Of a DNA stretch of 64,000 nt, positions 8,516 to 16,861 are shown one piece after another (position 1 is the stretch's first letter; the number at the start of each line of letters is the position of its first letter). The notes under the pieces were generated by a model, which saw only the letters and a list, made by a program, of their open reading frames with translations, was not told the origin of the DNA and made no database searches. This stretch comes from an uncultured Polaribacter sp. (GTDB taxonomy: Bacteria > Bacteroidota > Bacteroidia > Flavobacteriales > Flavobacteriaceae): contig NZ_CANNFH010000002.1 in NCBI RefSeq assembly GCF_947503875.1, forward strand, positions 310,001 to 374,000. The letters are read 5' to 3'. The position numbers and the translations under genes were made by a program.

Positions 8516-8548
8516 CCGTTTGTAAAGGAATTTCAAACGGTTGTTTTA
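8516..8548 (+). terminator. Hairpin terminator after the DUF3857 pair
   Basis: CCGTTTG and CAAACGG form a seven-base stem around an 11-base loop, followed by the T-rich TTGTTTTAATTTT. It starts 17 bases after the stop codon. Confidence 0.65.
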
Positions 8549-8604
8549 ATTTTATAGAGAACCCTGCACGCTTCTATTAAGTAAATTTTGACTTTGTTAA
8601 GCTA

Positions 8605-9630
8605 TTAATTAATTCCTTTGATACGCGCTAAAAACAGCTTAAAATCTTCTTTTTTAGGTGCCTTTCCCATAAACGGTAAAATATCCCATTCGTTATTTTT
8701 ATGAAATACCGTAAAATTAAATACAGAAGTTTTTACATCATCTGGGTTTAAAGGAGGATATCTTAAATCTACATACTTATAAGTACCTGTTTTATCTCTC
8801 TTATAAATATTAAAATAGCCATTACTAAACCAAGATAACGTTTGTAAATTAGGGGCAGTCATTCCTATTAAATTATGATTTTTGTGTATTGTAATAATAT
8901 TATTTGCAGTTTCACTTTTATCTAATAAAGAGTAAAATGTAAAGTGGTATTCATTTTCTGTTTCTGCAACTGCATACCATAAAATATTATTTAAAATTGT
9001 AGGTTGTGCTGTAAAACGATTGTAGTTGATATTTGCTTTTTCATAAGATTTTTTAAAAACGGTATTTATGAAGATTTTGTTTCCAATTGTAAAAATCAAA
9101 TAACAAGAACTAATATAAATTCCTGCTTTTGTCCATTGCATTCTTTTGGTACTTGTTCTTTTTATAAATAGCACAGCAATCATACAAATTAAAAACGGAA
9201 GTGTGTATAAAGGGTCTGCAACAGATATGGTATTAAAAGCAATTCTATAATTTGTTATTGGTGCAAAAAGCTGTGTACCATAAGGTGTAAAAGAATCTAA
9301 AATAGGATGTGTAAAAATAGCCCAAAAGAAAAGTAAAATCCAGTTTTTTAAAGTTGTAGTTTCTTTTCTAACACCTGTATTGTATAGTTGGTAACTTAGC
9401 CACCCAAACAAAAAAGCACCTAAAATGGAAAAAAAGATAGAGTGCATAAAACCTCTATGAAAAGCCATGGCTTGTATTTCGTTATTGTAAAGTAGTTTAC
9501 CAATAAAAACATCCAAATCTGGTATTGTGCCACCAATTGCACCAAACAGCAATGCTTTATTACCAATTTTTTTACCAAGTACAATTTCGCCACAGGCGGC
9601 ACCTAAAATAATTTGGGTTAAGGAATCCAT
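8605..9630 (-). CDS. YdjM-like (DUF457) membrane-bound metal-dependent hydrolase
   Basis: A 341-residue multi-pass membrane protein. The start at MDSLTQIILGAACGE is the conserved family N-terminus; an upstream ATG would add 26 residues that do not fit. Putative metal ligands are in the transmembrane part: IPDLDVF, HRGFMHSIF and THPILDSFTPYGTQLF. The rest is a non-membrane beta-rich tail. Relatives (LexA-regulated YdjM in E. coli) are predicted metal-dependent hydrolases without a known substrate. It is divergent from nhaC, with about 77 bases between the starts. Confidence 0.88.
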   Translation of the reverse strand: MDSLTQIILGAACGEIVLGKKIGNKALLFGAIGGTIPDLDVFIGKLLYNNEIQAMAFHRGFMHSIFFSILGAFLFGWLSYQLYNTGVRKETTTLKNWILLFFWAIFTHPILDSFTPYGTQLFAPITNYRIAFNTISVADPLYTLPFLICMIAVLFIKRTSTKRMQWTKAGIYISSCYLIFTIGNKIFINTVFKKSYEKANINYNRFTAQPTILNNILWYAVAETENEYHFTFYSLLDKSETANNIITIHKNHNLIGMTAPNLQTLSWFSNGYFNIYKRDKTGTYKYVDLRYPPLNPDDVKTSVFNFTVFHKNNEWDILPFMGKAPKKEDFKLFLARIKGIN

Positions 9631-9707
9631 AAAGTAAAGGTAAGTTAACAGATTCAATTTGCATAACATCTGGTAAAATCGTAACATTACAACACAAAAA
9701 ATGTACA

Positions 9708-11177
9708 ATGCCAGACTCGAAAAACCTTTCTGATATCAGCATAGAAAATCAGAAAATTAAAAGCAATAAAGAATTAAACCTTTTAGAATCTTTGGTTCCC
9801 GTAATAATTTTAATGGGGCTGTTAGCGTATAATATTTTCTTTGTAGAAGACCAAGAATGGTTTGGAGCTTACACAAATCAATATATTTTATTAATAGGAG
9901 GTTTGGTGGCAACAATTGTTGGTTTTTTTAATAAAGTTGCTATAAACACTATGATTGCCGAGGTTTGGGAAAACTGGAAAAGTGTTTTTGTACCCATTAT
10001 GATTTTGTTTTTAGTAGGTGCACTTGCAGGTACTTGGTTGGTTTCTGGTATTATACCAGCAATGGTGTATTATGGTTTACAAGTTTTGAGTCCAGAAATA
10101 TTTTTACCAGCGTCTGTTATAATTGCAGCAATAATTTCTATTGCTACAGGTAGTTCTTGGACAACTTCTGCCACTGTAGGTATTGCATTAGTGGGTATTG
10201 GTAGTGCTTTGGGCATACCAACAGGTATGATTGCAGGAGCTGTAATTTCAGGTGCATATTTTGGCGATAAAATGTCGCCACTTTCAGATACCACAAATTT
10301 AGCACCAGCAATGGCTGGTACAGATTTATTTACGCATATAAAATATATGGCATTTACAACTGTACCAACTGTTATAATCACATTAATTGTTTTTGCTATT
10401 TTAAGCAGTACAATAGATACAACAGGTAGTGCAGATATAAGTAATTTACTAAAATCTATTAAAAATACATTTCAAATAACACCTTGGTTATTTGTTGTGC
10501 CTGGTGTTGTAATTGCTATGATTTTAATGAAAACAAAACCACTAATAGCTTTAGTAACAGGAGTTGTTTTAGCAGGTATATTTGCATTTATTTTTCAGGA
10601 AAATGTGCTAGCAACTCTTTCAGATTCTAATACACAAGCAGTAATTAATGCTGTTTTATCTGATACTACTGTAGAAACAGATAATGAAAAATTATCTGAA
10701 TTATTTTCTTCTGGAGGAATGAATGGAATGATATGGACTATTTTGTTAATAGTTTGTGCTATGGTTTTTGGCGGAATTATGGATGCAATTGGCGCATTAG
10801 CAAAAATTACAAAAAGTTTATTGGCAGTAGCCAGTTCTGTTTTTGGTTTATTTGCAAGTACAGTATTAAGTTGTTTAGGATTAAATGCAATTGCATCCGA
10901 CCAATATTTGGCTATTGTAATACCAGGTAAAATGTTTAAAAAGGCTTATGAAGATAAAGGTTTAGCGCCAGAAAATTTGAGTAGAACTTTAGAAGATTCT
11001 GGTACAGTAACCTCTGTTTTAATTCCTTGGAATACTTGTGGGGCATACCAATCTAGTGTATTAGGTGTTTCTGTAGCAGATTATTTTGTGTATGCTATTT
11101 TTAATTATTTAAGTCCGTTTACTACCTTATTATTTGCTGCATTAAATTTTAAAATTAGGCAACTCGTAAAAAAATAA
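9708..11177 (+). CDS. nhaC: NhaC family Na+/H+ antiporter
   Basis: A 489-residue inner-membrane antiporter that exports Na+ in exchange for protons. Diagnostic segments include SIATGSSWTTSATVGIA, GAVISGAYFGDKMSPLSDTT and a late SDQYLAIVIPGKMF with an LEDSGTVTSVLIPWNTCGAY stretch, all typical of NhaC-type ion-transporter proteins; about 11-12 hydrophobic spans are visible. The start at 9708 is preferred because an ATG at 9701 runs into a stop after ten codons in another frame. Sodium extrusion fits a marine lifestyle. Substrate choice between Na+ and other cations is inferred from the family. Confidence 0.93.
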   Translation: MPDSKNLSDISIENQKIKSNKELNLLESLVPVIILMGLLAYNIFFVEDQEWFGAYTNQYILLIGGLVATIVGFFNKVAINTMIAEVWENWKSVFVPIMILFLVGALAGTWLVSGIIPAMVYYGLQVLSPEIFLPASVIIAAIISIATGSSWTTSATVGIALVGIGSALGIPTGMIAGAVISGAYFGDKMSPLSDTTNLAPAMAGTDLFTHIKYMAFTTVPTVIITLIVFAILSSTIDTTGSADISNLLKSIKNTFQITPWLFVVPGVVIAMILMKTKPLIALVTGVVLAGIFAFIFQENVLATLSDSNTQAVINAVLSDTTVETDNEKLSELFSSGGMNGMIWTILLIVCAMVFGGIMDAIGALAKITKSLLAVASSVFGLFASTVLSCLGLNAIASDQYLAIVIPGKMFKKAYEDKGLAPENLSRTLEDSGTVTSVLIPWNTCGAYQSSVLGVSVADYFVYAIFNYLSPFTTLLFAALNFKIRQLVKK

Positions 11178-11262
11178 AACGATAGTTTTAATTACTTTTT
11201 TAAGTTAACATAATTCTTTATCACTATTTATTTTAATGCGAATTGTAAAAAGTATGCTTACG

Positions 11263-11502
11263 TTACTTTTTCTCTTTTTTAAGGTTCAGTAGTAAGGCAA
11301 GCAGTAATAAAACCCAAGGTATACCATGCAAAAAAACATCAAACCAATCTTTGGCTTGCATTGCATTTTCTCCTGTAAAAGCATTGCCACCAGCAATCCA
11401 TTTTATTTTACCCCAAATATGTGGCGGATTAAAAGGAGCTAACCCCAAGGTTAAACTTGCCATTAAAAAAAGAAGCCAATTTTTTCTAAGTAGATTTTTC
11501 AT
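11263..11502 (-). CDS. Small two-span membrane protein
   Basis: A 79-residue protein with two hydrophobic spans (WLLFLMASLTLGLAPF and IPWVLLLLALLLNL) and a polar middle containing PPHIWGKIKWIAGGNAF. The C-terminus is lysine-rich. The middle motif suggests a conserved small flavobacterial family, but I do not recognise a function. It stands alone between nhaC (convergent, 85 bases away) and a repeat-rich gap. Confidence 0.7.
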   Translation of the reverse strand: MKNLLRKNWLLFLMASLTLGLAPFNPPHIWGKIKWIAGGNAFTGENAMQAKDWFDVFLHGIPWVLLLLALLLNLKKEKK

Positions 11503-11542
11503 TGTTTTTTAGTTGTATTGATTTATAAATAGAAAAGATAAG

Positions 11543-11645
11543 TAGTTGTCTAAAAAGTATTTTGTGTCTGTTATTTCGACCTTGTAGAGAAATTTAACCT
11601 ATTACATTCACAAATAAATAGATTTTTCAACTCCATTTTAGGCTA
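11543..11645. repeat. Left-end copy of the GTTGTCTAAAAAGTA element
   Basis: AGTTGTCTAAAAAGTATTTT, then a TGTTATTTCGACC arm and AGATTTTTCAACTCCATTTT, match in order the reverse complement of the element at 40058-40206. The other terminal repeat is not visible, so this looks like a one-ended remnant. The gap 11503-11953 holds this remnant and the hairpin at 11716-11793, and no supported gene. Confidence 0.7.
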
Positions 11646-11715
11646 GCTCATTAGCGTAAGTTTGATTTAGAAATACTGTTTTTTAGTAAATGCAATTTAT
11701 AATATTTAAAACGAA

Positions 11716-11793
11716 TGTCATTTCGACCTTGTGGAGAAATCTCAAATTAAATGCGAGATTTCTCAACTACACTTCGTTTCGTTCGAAATGACA
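11716..11793. repeat. TGTCATTTCGA...TCGAAATGACA hairpin repeat
   Basis: TGTCATTTCGA at the left pairs perfectly with TCGAAATGACA at the right, and the inner GAGAAATCTC pairs with GAGATTTCTC, giving a 78-bp hyphenated palindrome. It belongs to the same family as the array at 200-620. It lies about 160 bases downstream of the 3' end of the porin gene. Confidence 0.85.
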
Positions 11794-11953
11794 AATAACT
11801 AATTTTCAGTCACATAAAATGTAAAAATTCATTACCCAAACAAAAATCAGAAACATTAAAATTACTATCAAATGCATCATCCAAAAATTGTAATCAAACA
11901 AGCTAAAAATCCTACCCTCTAGTAAGGATTTAGTATGGGATAAGGATTAGGTA

Positions 11954-13915
11954 TTAAATAAACCAGTTCCAAACCAAACCAAAACGAACAGTAAAATCTC
12001 TAAACGGATAATTTGGTGCAGAAAAATAATTCTTTTCAGTAAAATCAGAAGTTACATTATCTACCTTTAAATACAAACGCGTTCTTCGCACTTGTGCATT
12101 AAAAAACACATCAAAAGTGGGAAAACCAATTTCTTCTTCATTTTGCAACGTAAATTCTGCAATTAAAGGGTTAAAGGCATTTGCATTATAGGTTGTAAAA
12201 TACTTAAAAGTAACGCCCATATTTACTAACATTGGTTTGCCTTTAAACCAATAATCTGTGTAATAAAAAGTGTTTCTCGTAACAAAATCGGGCACTCTAA
12301 ACACACTACTACCACTGCTTACATTTTGGTACATAACAGTATTGTCTAATGCAAATTTACCCAGCCTAAATTCTCTATTGGCTTTTACTTTTAAATACAC
12401 AATCTGGTTTTCAAACTGATCAGGCTGGCTGTCTGCATTAAAATAAGTGTAATTATCTATATTGGTAAAATTTAAAGAAGCATTTATCCATTTAGATTTT
12501 AAATCGAAACCTAAATCTGTAGTATTTACATTGCTAAACGATTCGTTTTGCCAGTTAAAAGCATCATATTCACTTTGGTGTAAAATGGTATTAAAGTTTG
12601 GCGATTTAGAATTTAACAACAAAGTTCCCTTTAAACTGTAAACACTATCCTTTTCTAAAATAGCTTCTCCTTTAATATAATTACCAGCAAGTCTACCATT
12701 CCCAGGAGTTATGCTAGCATCTGCATTAAGTTTAAAGTTTTTAATTCTTGCATTCCAATCTGCACCAAAAGAAATGGCGTTTCCTTCAATTTTAATTTTA
12801 TTTATGGCGCTGTTACTATTTAAAATAGTATCATAACCATAAGTATAACTGGTAATATTTGTTTTGGCTTTAAATTTACCTAAAACGTATTTAGAGTTAA
12901 ACTCTATATTTAATTCGTTGTTGGTAATTTTACTTTCTGCAATGCTATTTTTTGGATTAGAAGAGCTTGCCTCTCCAAAAATAGCGGGTGTTAAACTACT
13001 TTGTGTAAACTCAAAGTTTTTAGTTTCATCAGTAAAAATATGCCCAATTTTAAGATTGCTAAAATCGGTGTTATTTATGGTGTCTTTACTGGCTAAAAGC
13101 TTATAGCTATGCTCAATATAAGTTCTGTTAGAATCAAACTGACTTTCTGCATTGTTTAAGTTTACGTCTAAACGTGCTCTATTTGTAAAATCAGCATCAT
13201 CAGCAATAAAATTTGCTAAAGATTCTTCTGTTAAACCACCACTTTCTTGATGAAAAAAATCTTGAGAAGTCAAATGCCCTCTTATTTGATACTGTCCGTT
13301 TTTTGTGCTGTACCTAAACGTACCTCTAAAATTACCATTACTAACCAAAGCTTGCCTGTAAGCGCCTAAAGAACGTAAGCCTTTGTAAGAAAGCGATACA
13401 TTAAATCTTTTAGAAAAATTAGTAGTAAATAGTGCATCTAAAACTTGCCCTTGTTGCAAACCAGTTCTGTATAATATTTCTGTAGTAGTTGTTGGTACTT
13501 CGTAATATTTTATGTCCTCAATATCTACATAACTAGGTTGTTTTGCAGTAAAACCAATGTCTGGCAGCCTAGCAGTATTATTAAAGCCATAGGCTAAATT
13601 GTTAAGCTGTTGCCCTTGGTTGTGAAACTCTAAAAACTCAAATAAATCTTTACGTAAATAATTAAATTTATATTCTTTTTGTATGCTTAAAGTGGTGTCT
13701 ATATAAGTAGTATCTCTTTTATGAGAAAACACCTTATAATCTGTATATTTTGTTTTGCCAGATAAAGTAACATTTACATTACCAGCATTTTTGCCAATTA
13801 TATTTACATTATTATTTATATTTTCATCGTCTCTATTCTCTACATTTCTTTGCGAAAAAATAGCAAACGAAACAATAAATTGAAAAAATAGAAAGAAAAT
13901 TACTTTTTTATTCAT
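11954..13915 (-). CDS. Putative outer-membrane porin (Porin_10 type)
   Basis: A 653-residue predicted outer-membrane beta-barrel. It has a signal peptide (MNKKVIFFLFFQFIVSFAIFSQ), then an Asn/Asp-rich linker, the N-terminal YKVFSHKRDTTYIDTTLS segment and many alternating aromatic/polar strands. It ends RFGLVWNWFI, with the terminal aromatic pattern of beta-barrels. This pattern matches the putative porin family common in Bacteroidota, whose substrate is unknown. It is monocistronic: a hairpin repeat region lies downstream and rnhB is divergent. Confidence 0.85.
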   Translation of the reverse strand: MNKKVIFFLFFQFIVSFAIFSQRNVENRDDENINNNVNIIGKNAGNVNVTLSGKTKYTDYKVFSHKRDTTYIDTTLSIQKEYKFNYLRKDLFEFLEFHNQGQQLNNLAYGFNNTARLPDIGFTAKQPSYVDIEDIKYYEVPTTTTEILYRTGLQQGQVLDALFTTNFSKRFNVSLSYKGLRSLGAYRQALVSNGNFRGTFRYSTKNGQYQIRGHLTSQDFFHQESGGLTEESLANFIADDADFTNRARLDVNLNNAESQFDSNRTYIEHSYKLLASKDTINNTDFSNLKIGHIFTDETKNFEFTQSSLTPAIFGEASSSNPKNSIAESKITNNELNIEFNSKYVLGKFKAKTNITSYTYGYDTILNSNSAINKIKIEGNAISFGADWNARIKNFKLNADASITPGNGRLAGNYIKGEAILEKDSVYSLKGTLLLNSKSPNFNTILHQSEYDAFNWQNESFSNVNTTDLGFDLKSKWINASLNFTNIDNYTYFNADSQPDQFENQIVYLKVKANREFRLGKFALDNTVMYQNVSSGSSVFRVPDFVTRNTFYYTDYWFKGKPMLVNMGVTFKYFTTYNANAFNPLIAEFTLQNEEEIGFPTFDVFFNAQVRRTRLYLKVDNVTSDFTEKNYFSAPNYPFRDFTVRFGLVWNWFI

Positions 13916-14038
13916 GGTGTAAAAATAGCGTCACAAATGTAAAATAATAAAACGAAAATATAAGTTAATAATTATTGGGATAATTATTATTTTTAAATGA
14001 TTTTAAAACACAAATCAACACAACACCAAAAAAAATCT

Positions 14039-14046
14039 TTTCTTTG
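14039..14046 (+). promoter_or_regulatory. Candidate -7 box for rnhB
   Basis: TTTCTTTG differs from TAnnTTTG at one position and ends four bases before the rnhB ATG at 14051, the same arrangement as at rsgA and at the histidine kinase gene. This again predicts a leaderless mRNA. Confidence 0.35.
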
Positions 14047-14050
14047 CAAT

Positions 14051-14650
14051 ATGTTAAAATTAAATTACAGTGGTTTTGCTTTAGAGGCAGGTACAGATGA
14101 AGCTGGTAGAGGTTGTTTGTCTGGCCCAGTTGTGGCTGCTGCTGTAATTTTACCAGAAAACTTTTCGCATCCTTTGTTAAACGATTCCAAACAAATTTCA
14201 GAAAAGAAAAGAAATTTACTAAAACCAATAATAGAAAAAGAAGCTGTGGCTTTTGGTGTTTCTTTTGTTTGGCAAGCAGAGGTAGATAAAATTAACGTCT
14301 TGCAAGCCTCTATTACAGGCATGCATCGTGCCATAGATGCCCTTAAAATTACACCAGAATTTATAATTGTAGACGGTAATAAATTCAATAATTATAATGC
14401 AATTCCGCATGAAACCATTGTAAAAGGAGACGCAAAATATGTGAGCATTGCAGCAGCATCTGTTTTAGCAAAAACCTATAGAGACCAATATATGGAAGGG
14501 ATTCATAAAGAATTCCCCATGTATAATTGGGCAAAAAACAAAGGTTACCCAACCAAAGAACACAGAAATGCAATAAGAACATTTGGCGCAACAAATTACC
14601 ACAGAAAAACATTTAAGCTATTGCCAGAGCAAACAAAGTTAAATTTGTAG
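14051..14650 (+). CDS. rnhB: Ribonuclease HII
   Basis: RNase HII cleaves RNA in RNA-DNA hybrids and removes single ribonucleotides from DNA. The 199-residue protein has the DEAGRG signature (Asp16, Glu17), Asp108 in IIVDGN, and the [12 protein letters not shown] motif, whose Asp145 is the likely fourth catalytic acid. [11 protein letters not shown] follows the first motif as usual. The ATG at 14051 gives the normal length; an in-frame ATG at 13997 would add 18 residues. A dispersed 3' element begins 20 bases after the stop. Confidence 0.97.
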   Translation: MLKLNYSGFALEAGTDEAGRGCLSGPVVAAAVILPENFSHPLLNDSKQISEKKRNLLKPIIEKEAVAFGVSFVWQAEVDKINVLQASITGMHRAIDALKITPEFIIVDGNKFNNYNAIPHETIVKGDAKYVSIAAASVLAKTYRDQYMEGIHKEFPMYNWAKNKGYPTKEHRNAIRTFGATNYHRKTFKLLPEQTKLNL

Positions 14651-14669
14651 TTTCCTTATTTGTATTAGA

Positions 14670-14820
14670 AGCCAATCGCGCTTTCCATTATATCTTTTTA
14701 TGCTGAATTTATTTCAGCATCTTTTAATTTTAAAAAGAGTAAGTTATTTGTTAAAACAGATACTGCATTAAGTGAAGCATAAAAAGGATGCCATTTCAAT
14801 CACGGCTAAACTTGTTTGCC
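14670..14820 (+). repeat. Dispersed 3' element, copy 1
   Basis: The left end AGCCAATCGCGCTTTCCATT with TATCTTTTT and the right end AAAAAGGATGCCATTTCAAT with CACGGCT are nearly identical to the ends of the element at 46738-46890. ATCTTTTTATGCT pairs with AGCATAAAAAGGAT with one bulge, and a second hairpin, ATGCTGAA/TTCAGCAT, sits at 14700-14720. It starts 20 bases after the rnhB stop and may act as its 3' end. Confidence 0.8.
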
Positions 14821-14898
14821 AAATTTTAGAAAACTCCGCTATTTAATGCTCTTTAATTTAAAAAGTTCAACTATTTTTACATTTCAAATTTTAGAAAA

Positions 14899-15951
14899 AT
14901 GATTAAAAAGACAAGAGCAGAAATTACAAAATGTATTTTACATAAAGTTGCCAATAAATTTAATAGCGGTACCAATGTTTTTTCAGAAGATTTAATTCGT
15001 TTCGATCAAGAAAGTTACGATTTAATGAAGTCTTTTTTACTAAAACCCTTTGGTTCACTTACCCAAAGTTATCGTTTTTCACATCATGCAGATGTGCGTT
15101 TAAATGAAATGAACAATTATGCCACAGAAATTTTTAAAGACGAAACTACCTTTGTAGAATTCTCTAAAAATATGGTGAATCATTTGTATGAACAATCCAA
15201 CTCTGCACAAATAAAAACTGGTGATGTTTTGGTAGTTTTTATAGAAGGTATAGAATATAAAGACGTACTAACAGAAGCTGTAGGTTTCTTTAAAATAGAA
15301 AATAAAGTAGATTTCTTTCAAACTTATTTAGATGATAATGAAAGTTGGGATGTTGTGGTACAAAAAGGAATTTCAACAAAAAAAATAGACAAAGGTTGTT
15401 TAATTTTAAATACAGCAGACACAGAAGGTACTGTAGTTTTTTCTGTAGATAACAACAATTACGATGCTCAATATTGGATTAACAACTTTTTATCTGTAAA
15501 ACTAGCAGACGATTACAATTCGCATACACAGAGTTATTTAGAAATGTGTAAAGAATTCTCAGAAGAAGTAATTAAGCCAGAAATGGGTATGCAAGAGCAA
15601 GGTAATTTCTTAGCAAATACAGTAGATTATTTTAAAGAACACGAGGCTGTAGATTATCACGATTTTAAAGACGAAGTTTTTGCAGAAGACAAGCACAAAG
15701 AGTTGTTTGACGATTATAAAAAACATTTCGAGAACTTAAATGACGTTTTAATTCGAAACAATTTTGATGTTTCTGGAGTAGTTTTAAAGAAAGAAAAAAG
15801 CAAACTAAAAACAGAAATAAAACTAGATACCAACATTAATATAAAATTAGATGTAGACGCTCCAGAAGCTGCTTCAGAATATTTAGAAAGAGGATATGAT
15901 GAAGAAAAGAAAATGAAGTATTATAAAGTGTATTTTAATGAAGAGAAGTAG
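14899..15951 (+). CDS. Nucleoid-associated protein (NdpA/YejK-like)
   Basis: A 350-residue cytoplasmic protein of the 37-kDa nucleoid-associated (NA37/YejK) family. It shows the N-terminal ITKCILHKV segment, the middle VVFIEGIEYKDVLTEAVGFFK region, and the C-terminal IKLDTNINIKLDVDAPEAA with YYKVYFNEE. E. coli YejK associates with the nucleoid and topoisomerases; the exact role in Bacteroidota is unknown. It is the only gene between the 3' element and a short octamer array that begins 10 bases after its stop. Confidence 0.88.
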   Translation: MIKKTRAEITKCILHKVANKFNSGTNVFSEDLIRFDQESYDLMKSFLLKPFGSLTQSYRFSHHADVRLNEMNNYATEIFKDETTFVEFSKNMVNHLYEQSNSAQIKTGDVLVVFIEGIEYKDVLTEAVGFFKIENKVDFFQTYLDDNESWDVVVQKGISTKKIDKGCLILNTADTEGTVVFSVDNNNYDAQYWINNFLSVKLADDYNSHTQSYLEMCKEFSEEVIKPEMGMQEQGNFLANTVDYFKEHEAVDYHDFKDEVFAEDKHKELFDDYKKHFENLNDVLIRNNFDVSGVVLKKEKSKLKTEIKLDTNINIKLDVDAPEAASEYLERGYDEEKKMKYYKVYFNEEK

Positions 15952-15960
15952 TTTTGTTAG

Positions 15961-15993
15961 TTAAAAGTTTAAAAGTTTAAAAGTTTAAAAGTT
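15961..15993 (+). repeat. Octamer tandem array (TTTAAAAG)
   Basis: About four consecutive copies of TTTAAAAG lie 10 bases after the stop of the nucleoid-associated protein gene. A degenerate tail (TTGGAAAAG, TTGAAAAAG) follows. No coding or hairpin potential is evident. Confidence 0.85.
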
Positions 15994-16067
15994 GGAAAAG
16001 TTGAAAAAGAGTTTATAAGTTTATTTGGGTGCGTATTGTAATCAAAAATATTTTTCAAAATTCTTAC

Positions 16068-16094
16068 CAAAAACCAAAAACCAAAAACCAAAAA
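16068..16094 (-). repeat. Heptamer array (ACCAAAA; sense TTTTTGG) abutting the lipB stop
   Basis: CCAAAAA repeats four times with spacings of 7, 6 and 7 on the plus strand and touches the lipB stop codon at 16095. On the lipB sense strand it reads TTTTTGG. It resembles the longer ACCAAGA array at 34833-34909. Confidence 0.85.
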
Positions 16095-16796
16095 CTATCC
16101 AACAAACTCTTTCACTTCAAAAAGAGCCTTAAAATGCTTTAATATTTTAGTTTTTACTTCTTCTAAATCTAATTTTCTACCCAATTCTGCTTCCATAGAA
16201 GCCACTGCTTTTCCTCTAATTCCGCACGGAATAATATGATCAAAATAGCCTAAATTGGTATTTACATTTAGTGCAAAACCATGCATTGTTACCCAACGTG
16301 AAGAACGTATTCCCATAGCACAAATTTTTCTAGCAAAAGGCGTTCCAACATCTAGCCAAACACCAGATTCACCTTCACTTCTTTCACCTTTTAAACCGTA
16401 TTCTGCTATGGTTAAAATAATGGTTTCTTCTAGTAAACGTAAATATTTATGTATGTCTGTAAAAAAGTTTTCTAAATCTAGAATAGGATAGCCAACAATT
16501 TGTCCTGGCCCATGATAGGTAATATCTCCTCCTCTGTTAATTTTGTAAAAAGTAGCTCCTTTTTCCGCAAGTTGCTTTTCATTTAAAAGTAGGTGAGCCA
16601 AATCGCCACTTTTACCTAAAGTATAAACATGCGGATGCTCTACAAATAAGAAGTAGTTTTTTGTATTTTGTTTCAGATTATTTCTACGATTATCAACTTT
16701 AATAGTTACCGTTTCTTGTAACAAATCGGTTTGGTAATCCCATGTTTCTTTATAATCTTTAACTTTAAGGTCTTTTAAATGTACTGTTTTGCTCAT
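16095..16796 (-). CDS. lipB: Lipoyl(octanoyl) transferase
   Basis: LipB moves octanoate from acyl carrier protein to the lipoyl domains of E2 and H proteins. The 233-residue protein has the signature RGGDITYHGPGQ, the lysine in the FARKICAMG segment and the catalytic cysteine in IIPCGIRGKAV. Length is normal. It is transcribed divergently from the metalloprotease gene through a short intergenic region in which the two -7 boxes are only ten bases apart. The gene ends directly at a heptamer repeat array. Confidence 0.97.
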   Translation of the reverse strand: MSKTVHLKDLKVKDYKETWDYQTDLLQETVTIKVDNRRNNLKQNTKNYFLFVEHPHVYTLGKSGDLAHLLLNEKQLAEKGATFYKINRGGDITYHGPGQIVGYPILDLENFFTDIHKYLRLLEETIILTIAEYGLKGERSEGESGVWLDVGTPFARKICAMGIRSSRWVTMHGFALNVNTNLGYFDHIIPCGIRGKAVASMEAELGRKLDLEEVKTKILKHFKALFEVKEFVG

Positions 16797-16807
16797 ATTT
16801 CGGACTA

Positions 16808-16815
16808 CAAAGATA
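16808..16815 (-). promoter_or_regulatory. Candidate -7 box for lipB
   Basis: On the minus strand this reads TATCTTTG, a perfect match to TAnnTTTG, ending 11 bases before the lipB ATG. Confidence 0.5.
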
Positions 16816-16825
16816 ATTAATTACT

Positions 16826-16833
16826 TATATTTG
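16826..16833 (+). promoter_or_regulatory. Candidate -7 box for the secreted metalloprotease gene
   Basis: TATATTTG matches TAnnTTTG perfectly and lies 28 bases before the ATG at 16862. It is back to back with the lipB box, so binding of RNA polymerase at one promoter may exclude the other. Confidence 0.5.
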
Positions 16834-16861
16834 GTAGTGTTATACTTTTAAATTGTTATTC

